Origin: Closterium sp. NIES-65
Taxonomy: Eukaryota > Streptophyta > Zygnematophyceae > Desmidiales > Closteriaceae
Direction: 5' to 3'
Assembly: GCA_948144175.1 (NCBI GenBank)
Contig: CANXME010002071.1
Coordinates: 124,001-188,000, forward strand
DNA: 64,000 nt
The translations under genes and the position numbers were made by a program. The notes beneath the pieces are model-generated. The model searched no databases, was not told the DNA's origin, and saw nothing but the letters and a program-made list of their open reading frames with translations. Of the stretch, positions 43,555-52,294 are shown piece by piece. Numbering within the stretch: position 1 is the stretch's first letter; each line of letters opens with the position of its first letter.

Positions 43555-43849
43555 GAACGATGCCAAATTATAAGGACAAGAAAGCAAGCTTTCTCAATGT
43601 GATGTTTTGGTGAAGTTACGATCACTGCTCAGGGTGCATACAAGCATTGCAGCCTTGCGCCAAAACTGCATACAAGCATGTGTAAGTTGTATGTGAGTTT
43701 CGCTTCCAATCAGAATTGTACACCTGCTCCAAATGTTCTTGTTCACACTGAGACTCGTCTCTATTGAAAAAATATAAAAGCACAGCACTTCCAACTTTAC
43801 GAAGCGTTCCAAAAAAACTTCTGTTTTCACGTGGACCCAACTAGAAGGT

Positions 43850-43858
43850 GGGGGGGGG

Positions 43859-43889
<31 letters not shown>
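43850..43889 (+). repeat. Poly-G tract (G11-A-G28)
   Basis: An almost pure run of 40 bases. It can form quadruplexes and is a likely site of polymerase slippage or base-call error. Confidence 0.9.
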
Positions 43890-45935
43890 TCACTATTTTA
43901 GCTGCTGGCTTTAACGTAGATTTGGTGGACCGGGAGAAGGGCGATGTCAATGTGGAAGGCGAGGCTCATGGGGTGTGGGATGGGATGTCTTAATGGGGTG
44001 TCTCGACCGGGCATTTTGATTGGGTATTTGGAGGGGGGGTTTTATGCGTGTTGCATTTAGGTTCTTTTTAGCAGTTTCACTTTCCTTCTCCCTTTCTTTC
44101 TTCATTTCCTTTCTCAATCAACTTTCATGCAAAGCGTAGTCATTTAATAACAGAACTACAAAAAGAATATGATATGTAAAATTAAATAATACCTGAAATT
44201 CCATGGTATGGTTATCTATGCAGCAGCAATTAAAACAGATACACAGCACAGCGTCATTGGAGCTGTACTCAGCTTGTATTGTAATGCTGCTCTTTGTAGA
44301 GCGTATTAGCGTGCAACACTTTCCCGATACAAAACGACAAGGGCATCCACTCACATTATCTTCCCCGGGTTCGTCCAAGCCACCAGAATTGCAACAGCAC
44401 GCCCGCCACCACTACAGTAGAGCTGGATGCTTGGTTTAGTTGCAGAACTGATTTGCCAGTCCGTGTGCGGTAGGGGGGGTTGTTCTGCCTTGTGTGTTTA
44501 AGGTTGGTGGCGAGGCAAAGCTTTCTGGGCAGGGATGGAAGGGAATCCGCGAAAATTGCCTTTCGGTTATGACGCGAAACGGGAGTGGGGGCCTGAAGGG
44601 CGTGGTAACCAGGCCTCAGGATTGCAGGGCGTTTTATCCTGATTAGTTTGTTTTTTCAGAGTTTTGTTTGAAAACCGCACTGTAAATACAGGTTTCAAAG
44701 GTTACCACCCTATCACGATCAGGCCTCGTGAAATTTTGACCCTGTTTTGCAGTTGCTGGTTCTTGTAGTACAGTGCCTTGGCCGAGTTTGGTAGGGGCAG
44801 CACTCTGGCTGAGTTTTTTTTCCCTCAGCCATTTGAGAACTGGCTAAGTCCTTGCCGGGAGACACTCATACTCACACCAGAACAAGCATCGGATGTGCTC
44901 GAAAACTGGCTTTCCAGAGAGACACTCACACAGATTGGACTGCTGCAGCCTAGTTTAGATTTTCACCCTGCCATACCAGACCCAAAAATTTTCAGCACCT
45001 TGCCATTTCTAGGGTACGACGCGGCAGCAACACTGCAGTGGCAGTGTGACTTAGACCTGAAACTCTGATTTGACAGGGTGGCCCAAAACGAATCAAGACC
45101 CCTGGTGGTAACGGTGCCAGTGGGCCATTTGCCCAATCGCACATCTCCAAACCAGACATAATGATAATGCAATAAACCGCTCACCTTTGTTATGTTATCC
45201 CCACTTACAAAACGAATCCGTATGTACTCAGAATACTGTACCGCAAAAGATGTTGATACGTGTACATGTACAACTCGTGCCGTCTCCACTATTCGCACAA
45301 CGGGCAGGTTTTTCATCACCCAGAAAGCTCCATCACGCCACACCACCTGAGCAGCTGCCTGTCTTGATTCTTGAAACTTCGTGTCCAACCAATGAGAGTG
45401 CGTCACAAATTTTCGTGCTCGCGACTCGATTTGACACTGCAGCTACAGTGTTTGACACGCAAAACAGAGAGCGATTCGAGTTGACACGCATAAACGTGAC
45501 ATGTCAAAACTACGGACACGATCTTAGGGTGGAGGAAGGAATACATTACATCTAGGGGACCTTGAGAATATATCAAATGACAAGCCTTGTTGAAAGAGTC
45601 GTGGACTTCATAGTAGGGACGGTTGTGTGTGTGTTTTCCACGCATATTCAGGTCTGGCCTCTTAGCATTTGTGCATATTACTCCCCGTTGCTGCTGTTAG
45701 TCGAACTAATTTCCGACGAGGTTTCTGCAGCCAGCGTTCGCCTAGTTTCTGAGCTCATTCGGCCATATCAACTCGAGTTTAGTCTGTGCTAGCGAACAAT
45801 ATCCGACTTTCGACTGCGAGATTCCCTTTTTCCCGCCCATCCGTCGCGTGAAGCACGAAGTGATCCTGCCTTGTTATTTCCTGCTCCCGACTCCATTCCT
45901 CTTCCACCCCGCGCGATCACGTTGCACTGACTCAT
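43890..45935. other. Long intergenic stretch, no recognised gene
   Basis: Frames of 80-150 codons occur (plus 44778-45068, minus 45406-44963, plus 45187-45555) but none resembles a known family and they overlap one another. A short internal similarity exists around the two GAGACACTCA segments (about 44850-44930). No RNA gene or mobile element was recognised. Confidence 0.5.
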
Positions 45936-45940
45936 TTCAG

Positions 45941-45950
45941 TTATATACTC
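45941..45950 (+). promoter_or_regulatory. TATA-like box upstream of the MAPKK gene
   Basis: TTATATACTC lies about 220 bases before the MAPKK start codon. Position and sequence are compatible with a TATA box with a long 5' UTR; there is no other support. Confidence 0.3.
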
Positions 45951-46169
45951 TACGAGGCGCGTCAGTAACAATCCCCTCTTCCTTCTATCCTTCGCATAGC
46001 TCCAGTCGCATCCAACATTGATTTCCACCCCACATAACACCACTCCGCCGTACACCGCTCCCCCGAACACCGCTCCATCGTACAACGCTCCACAGACCAC
46101 GCTTTACTGAACACACTCCAGTAGCGCCGGTATTTATCTTCTTTCCGTAAATCCATTTTTTTTACCATC

Positions 46170-49100
46170 ATGGCCACACGAGGAGGAAGGGGCCGAGGAC
46201 TCGGTCTCCGAATCGGCGTGCCATCTCGGACCGCCAACGCGGCTCGACCCCAGCCTCTGCCTCTCCCCGTTCCGCAAGCCCTCCCCATGCCTCCAGCCGG
46301 CGCAGCCGCCGCAGCAGCAGCCGCCGCGAAAGGCGCACCCACCAGCGTCCAACCCCTCCCCGTCGCCGCAATTAACGGCGGAGCAGGCAGCGGAGCAGGC
46401 GGCGCATCGGGAACTGGTTCTGGTGCTGCTGGTGGAACCGCGTTGGGCGTCGCGGGAGCGGGAAACGCTGTGAAAGCGCCGATGATGGTGTTCACGCCGC
46501 GGGAAGATGTGGCTCTGGAAGATCTGGAGAGGATTTTGCCGCCGTTAGGGTTTGGAAGCGGGGGTCGCGTGTACCGCGTTCGGCATAAGAAAACCGGCAA
46601 GGTGATTAATATTTGTTTTCAAGATAAGGTCTTTCCGTTTTTTTCTGATTCATTCCCCGTTTCACTCACGCCTGAGACGCTGATCCTACGGCGAATCATG
46701 TGAGTCGAGCAAACAGACAACGCTGATCCTATGGCGAATCATGTGAGTCGAGCAAACAGACAACGCTGATCCTATGGCGAATCATGGGAGTCGAGCGAAC
46801 AGACAACGCTGATCCTATGGCGAATCATGGGAGTCGAGCGAGCAGACAAACTATGAAACAGGTCATTAATTGTGTTTGTATTTTTGGCTTTGTTGGCTGT
46901 AATGGATGACAGGAATACGCGCTGAAGGTGATTCAGGAGAAGTACGACGAGGAGGTGCGGAAGCAGATCATCCAGGAGATGCAGATCCTACGGCGAGCAC
47001 GATCCGACCATGTGAGTGCGCTGGCTGCTTCCAGGGTTGGGTTGAAGGTGCGTGAAGGTGAGATGATGTAGCAACCAAGGGCTGCATGGGGAGGTGCGGA
47101 AGTGCGGAAGCAGATCATCCAGGAGATGCAGATCCTACGGCGCGCACGATCCGACCATGTGAGTGTGCTGACTGCTGTTTGGGTTTGGTTGAAGTTGCCA
47201 GGATAAAGTGCGATGATGTAGCAACCAAGGATAGCAACCTTGGGTTGCATGTGGAGTGCGAAAGCAGATCATCCAGGAGATGCAGATCCCACGGCGCGCA
47301 CGATCCGACCATGTGAGCAGATCATTCATTGGGGCATGGGGAGGGGAGGGTGGCGTGGGAGGAGGAGGGGAGGTGATGGCTATTTCTTGAATCATGGCGT
47401 GCTTGATTGCTGAATGTCTCTCACATTGAAATTCTAATTTGCGAGTTCACTGCACAATCCTATGCCTGACAACGCTAGGATGTGTGATTGAGTAGTACGT
47501 TGTCTCCTGTAGCCATTTCAGCATGTAAGTGCTGGTAGTAGCACCGATGCTCCACCACCTAGCTTTTCTAACAGTTGGGCATGATTTTGCTGTCATGTGA
47601 TCACATTCATAACCCACACATCGCATTCAGACATCTTGGTATTGTATGCACCGTCATTGGCATCACCCTCAATCCCATACTCCCATACTCCCATCCATAC
47701 TCCCATGCCTTGTCACTGCGCTGATGAAGGCTTTTTTGCCGAAACGCGTACGCACGCACATCCCAGGCGATGTTTTGTCTTACCGATTGACTTACTAAGT
47801 CTTTCTTCTACTCGCTTTCTTCTCTCCTAGTTGAATCTGGTTAGATCCATTTAGATCTAGACACGAGAGACCTCAGTTGGCTTGCTGCGATCGAATCCGC
47901 CCTTAAACAACATCTTGGTATTGTATGCACCGTCATTGGCATCACCCTCAATCCCATACTCCCATGCCATGTCTTTTCATCCGCGTCTCTATGGGGGCCC
48001 CACGTTGTCATAACGTGCTTCTCGATTCTGTCATTTTTTTTAGTCGACAAAAAAATCATTCGCACGAGCCCACGTCGTCATGGCATGCGTCTCCATGACG
48101 TCAGGTCGTTTAAAAGAAAAAAACGCCTCTCAGGTCCTGGAAAGCTGCGACATTTTTCATCCACCTTTGCATGCCCTGTCCATAACCTCATTGCGCTGCT
48201 GTGTACCTTCCCCCCTTCTTTCCATCTCGCCAGGTGGTGGAGTGTTACGGCATCTTTGACCACCTGGGGGAGATCTCATTCGTCCTGGAGCTCATGGATG
48301 GTGGCACTCTGGCGGATGTGACTAAGAAGAGGGTGAGTCAAATGAAGGGAAGTTTGAAAGGAAATAGATGAGATGAGAATTTCCCCGATGAGATTAAGGC
48401 CAAGATTTTCCATTCCCTTGATCGCTGGGTTAGCCATAGCTCGTATAGAAAACAGAGTGTCTTTGTCACTGGAATAGTGTGCGCCGTGCAAATAAATGTG
48501 CCTGTGATGCGCATAAACACTCTACAAGTATCCGAAATAAAGTGCATGTTCGCCCTGCCGAAATTTCTAAAGTACTCAAGAGTGTGTTATAAAGCCTGTG
48601 CCATAACTATGCACGCCTTTTCGTTCACCTCGTGTTTTTCTTCTTCTTCTTTTCCATGTTTCTGCCCGAAAGCAGGGCAAGATTCCGGAGTCGTTTATGC
48701 CGGAGGTGACACGGCAGTGCCTGCAGGGGCTGCTGTACCTGCACCGGCAGCACGTGGTTCACCGCGACATCAAGCCCTCCAACCTGCTCTTCAACCGCCA
48801 GGGCCAGGTCAGTCAGTCTTGCTGGTCAACGCCAGTCAACGCAGGTCAACGCCAGTCAAGAAGTGAGTGAGTGAGGGGCGGAGGTGATGCGGCAGTGCCT
48901 GCAGGGGCTGCTGTACCTGCACCGGCAGCACGTGGTGCATCGAGACATCAAGCCCTCCAACCTGCTCTTCAACCGCCAGGGCCAGGTCAGTCAGTCAACG
49001 CCAGTCAACCCAGGTCAACGCCAGTCAACGCCAGTAAAGCAGTGCCTGCAGGGGCTGCTGTACCTGCACCGGCAGCACGTGGTGCATCGTGACATCAAGC

Positions 49101-51581
49101 CCTCCAACCTGCTCTTCAACCGGCAAGGCCAGGTCAGTCAGCCCCGCCAGTCAACGTCAGTCAACGCAGGTCAACGCCAGTCAACGCTTTTTTCCCCTCT
49201 CTCCCTCATTTCCAAACCCTCCTCTTTTCATGTGTCCTAAAGTAAGGATTGCTGGTTTCTTTTTTTCTTTCCCTCCTCTCTCCCTCCCTCCTTTCCCACC
49301 ACCGCTACCTTCTCAATCTCCTCTCCATCCTCGTGGTTATATTCTTCTCCTCCACTTCCCGTACGTGCAGGGCGGGCAACCATTGAGCGAAACAACCCTC
49401 TGCCAGGCGAGGGCTACGACGGTTACCTCTCAGACGTCTGGTTCATGGGCCTCTCTCTCCTGGAGCTCTAATCATCCTCCTCTCCGTCCTCAATCTTCCC
49501 GAGCTTGTGATTGACTCCTCCTCCTCCCTTTTCCCACTCCTCCCTTTTCCCCCTCCTCCCTCCCCAAACCCTGCGCCCCCCCTGGATTTCCGGCCTCTCG
49601 CAGGTGAAAATCGCTGATTTCGGGGTGAGCAAGGAGTTAGCATCTACCCTCGCCCAGTGCAACTCGTATGTGGGCACCTCCGCCTACCTCTCCCCCGAGC
49701 GCACCAACCCGCCGCCAGGCGAAGGCTACGACGGCTACCTCTCAGACGTCTGGTCCATGGGCCTCTCGCTCCTCGAGCTCTCCTCTCTCCTCTCACTCCT
49801 CCTGTTCGTGATTGACCCTTTCTCCTCTGCTTCCCGTTATTCCTCCCCCTCTATCGCAGGTGAAGATTGCTGATTTCGGGGTGAGCAAGGAGTTAGCGTC
49901 CACTCTAGCCCAGTGCAACTCATATGTGGACACCTCCGCCTACCTCTCCCCCGAGCGCATCAACCCGCCGCCAGGCGAAGGCTACAACGGCTACCTCTCA
50001 GACGTCTGGTCCATGGGCCTCTCGCTCCTCGAGCTCTCCTCTCTCCTCTCACTCCTCCTGTTCGTGATTGACCCTTTCTCCTCTGCTTCCGTTATTCCTC
50101 CCCCTCTATCGCAGGTGAAGATTGCTGATTTCGGGGTGAGCAAGGAGCTAGCGTCCACGCTAGCCCAGTGCAACTCGTATGTGGGCACCTCCGCCTACCT
50201 CTCCCCGGAGCGCATCAACCCGCCGCCAGGCGAGGGCTACGACGGCTACCTCTCAGACGTCTGGTCCATGGGCCTCTCGCTCCTCGAGCTCGTGATTGGC
50301 CGGTTCCCGTACGTGCAGGCCGGGCAGTCGGCCGATTGGATGACACTTTTCGGCGCGATTGTTTTCAACGAGCCGCCCGAGGCTCCGGGCAGCTGCTCGC
50401 CTGAGTTTCAGGATTTTATTAGATGCTGTCTGCAGAAGGAGCCGAAAAAGAGGAAGAGTGCGGCTGAGTTGCTGGAGCATCCGTTTTGTCAGCTTCTGGT
50501 GGGGGATCCTAAGTGGACGGACCTGAAGCAGCTGCTGCCGCCCCAGCCTGCCCAGCCTCCGCAGCAGCCTCGGTTGCCGCCGCATCTGCACCCGAACCAG
50601 GGGGGTGCGCAGGGAGGGCAAGGGGTGAGGCCAGGGCCGGGAGCTGGGCAGGGGACAGGGCAAGGGGGGCAGAAGCAGCAGCAGCAGCAGCAGGGGAGGG
50701 TAGCTGGGTCTCAGAATGCACAAGTGCAGCAGAGACAGCAATCTCAGCAGGTGCAGGGCCAGGGGCAGGGGCAGGGGCAGCAAGGCCAAGCAGCAGTAGC
50801 GGGGGCGGCAGGGCAAGGTGAGCCGCAGAGGGCAGCACCGCAAGTGCCGGTGGCTGGGATGGTGCTGCAGATGCCGACTGCTGGTCTGTCGAGAGGCAGG
50901 AATGTGGTGCTGGCTCAACCGCCCATGCGCCGAGGGGCGAAAGCAGGGCAGGGCCAGCAGGGGACGCCACAGCAGCAACCACAGCAGCAGGGGCGGCAGC
51001 AGGGACAAGGTCAGCAAGGGCAGCAGCAGCAGGGGCAGGTGCCGTTGCCACAGCAGCAGCAAGTGTACCAGCAAATTCAAGGGCAGCAGCAGTTGCAGCA
51101 GGTGCAGCAGCAGATGCAAGGGCTGAAGGTGCAGGGGCAGGTGCAGCAGCAAGGCAGTGGGGTGGCGCAACCAGCACCCCAACGCCAAGCCCCTCAAGCC
51201 CCCCTACCTTCTCAAAGACTGCCTCAGCCCGTGCAGATGCAGGGTGCTGTGGGGCCAATGGGCCAATTAGGAGGCCAGCAAATGAGCCAGCAGACGAGCC
51301 AACAAATGAGCTTTCAGATGGGCCAGCAGCAGGGTATGGGAGTGATGCAGGGTTTTGCACAAGGGCAAATGCAGGCTTCGATACAGTCACAACCGCAACC
51401 ACAAGTGCAGATGCAAGGCATGGGTCAGTATCAGCAGCAGCAACAACCAACCGTTGGTGGACAGGTGGCGGGACAGCAGCAGCAGTACAGTGTGCAACCT
51501 GGTGTGAAGCACTACCAGCCGAATCCACAGATGCTTCAGCAGCTCACAGCAGCACAGCAGGCATTGCCAACACAGAAGTGA
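46170..51581 (+). CDS. MKK: MAP kinase kinase (plant group C/D type) with Gln-rich tail
   Basis: A dual-specificity kinase that would phosphorylate MAP kinases in stress or developmental cascades. Proposed exons, all phase 0: 46170-46601, 46913-47011, 48234-48332, 48676-48807, 50115-51581; total 742 residues. The N-terminus has a basic/aliphatic docking-like motif (RGRGLGLRI) and an Ala-rich part. Kinase features: Gly loop GFGSGGRV (127-134), Lys149 in ALK, Glu166, HRDIKPSN (Asp241), DFG (259-261), activation loop T-L-A-Q-C-N-S (Thr269 and Ser275, the plant S/T-x5-S/T pattern), SPE and GRFPY. CNSYVGT is typical of plant MKK4/5/7/9 types. After about residue 395 comes a tail of some 350 residues rich in Gln and Gly, absent from usual plant MAPKKs of 310-370 residues. 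Introns 1, 2 and 4, and the space before exon 5, carry partial exon copies. Other exon choices, including reading the upstream exon 5 copies, cannot be excluded. Confidence 0.85.
46679..46850 (+). repeat. Four 43-bp tandem repeats in MAPKK intron 1
   Basis: Four copies of a unit containing ACGCTGATCCTATGGCGAAT and ATGTGAGTCGAGC. The unit resembles the 3' end of exon 2 with its splice donor (GATCCTACGGCGA ... CCATGTGAGT), so it may be an expanded exon shadow located upstream of the exon it resembles. Confidence 0.75.
47091..47320 (+). pseudogene. Two partial copies of MAPKK exon 2 in intron 2
   Basis: Segments at about 47097-47158 and 47258-47313 repeat the second half of exon 2 ([17 protein letters not shown]), each with its GTGAG donor. 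The second has a Pro for Leu change (CCCACGG). Neither has the first half of the exon or a clear acceptor. Confidence 0.85.
47629..47965 (+). repeat. Direct repeat pair in MAPKK intron 2
   Basis: About 55 bases beginning ACATCTTGGTATTGTATGCA occur at 47629-47683 and at 47909-47963. Next to the first copy, CCATACTCCCATACT microrepeats extend to 47710. The second lies before a diverged duplicate pair around the AGTCGAC palindrome at 48033-48056. Confidence 0.8.
48880..49133 (+). pseudogene. Two partial copies of MAPKK exon 4 in intron 4
   Basis: Copies at about 48881-48987 and 49038-49133 repeat the catalytic-loop exon ([23 protein letters not shown]), each ending in the same GTCAGTCAG donor. 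They are separated by 'GTCAACGCCA' microrepeats. The second copy starts later. Neither has an acceptor next to it. Confidence 0.85.
49365..50114 (+). pseudogene. Three upstream copies of the start of MAPKK exon 5
   Basis: A degenerate copy (49365-49471, ending in a stop after SLLEL) is followed by two near-perfect copies of the VKIADFG...SLLEL segment (49604-49780 and 49860-50037), each preceded by a TCGCAG acceptor. The last two are followed by the same 75-80 bp pyrimidine-rich spacer. The frame stays open from the second good copy into true exon 5. The second copy has Asp for Gly (VDTSAY) and Asn for Asp (GYNGY). Confidence 0.85.
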
Positions 51582-52294
51582 GAGTGCTGATGTAAAAATC
51601 ACAATGGGGATGTTTGAATAAGCCGTTGATTTCTTGTCGTTTTAATAAGGTACCCATTCATTGGACTTCATGGAAACTGTACATGTATTAAAGGCCATTC
51701 TTGAGCAAGTAAATATGTCAAGCCAGCAGAACTTTCAGTGAGTTAGATCGTAACACACAAGAATTGCGTTCTGGTACAATCGAGGTTGTGTTTACCGAAC
51801 AACCAAACCAACCCACTCCCGTTCTTTCTCGTCCACACAAGACACCACCCAAGGCAACCCTCGGAGCGCTTCTCATTCCCATACCATCCCCAAGCCTCTC
51901 CCCAGGGATACTGGGAAATGCTGTAATCTGCGGTTCTCATCGGTTCTATGCGTTTCGGTGTAAACCTAAAGGGATTTCACGAGGTAGAGTCCCTTTATTT
52001 CTGGCTGGCTTGAATCTTTGATTCTCCTCTTTGGTCCCTACTTGGGATGCTGGAGGGATGTTACTAGGTTGGTGGTTCTTCTAACTTGGATCTCGTTTAT
52101 TCGACTTTTGAAACCCTTACAGTCTCAGAAGGTTTCCGTCTTTGACTAGAACTCTTGACGGATGCAGTAGTTTTCCCTAATCGTCGAAGGTTCGCGGTAA
52201 TTTGGACCCTTAGTGCGTAACCAGCTTCATGCGATTTTCTGCGGGTTGTGCCTGTTAGTCCTCGCGTGTTTGTCGTCGCCGTGAATCGAGTACA
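51582..52294. other. Intergenic between MAPKK and SYF2
   Basis: Contains the MAPKK 3' UTR and the SYF2 promoter/5' UTR. No other gene, RNA or repeat is seen. Confidence 0.6.

Larger units (their letters stand above)
40202..43620 (+). mobile_element. DIRS-type (tyrosine recombinase) retroelement remnant
   Basis: A reverse transcriptase/RNase H frame is followed, in another frame and overlapping it, by the start of a tyrosine recombinase. That order is typical of DIRS-like elements, which lack LTR-type integrase. The recombinase is cut before its catalytic residues. I found neither split direct repeats nor inverted ends, so the borders are approximate. Bases 40202-40627 hold no gene and may be its 5' region. 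Confidence 0.7.

Noticed and set aside
44963-45406. Minus-strand frame of 147 codons
   Set aside because: No recognisable family, and it overlaps another open frame of similar quality on the other strand; recorded only in the intergenic entry.
46679-46850. CRISPR-like array of four repeats
   Set aside because: The units are contiguous without unique spacers, and lie in a eukaryotic intron; a tandem repeat.
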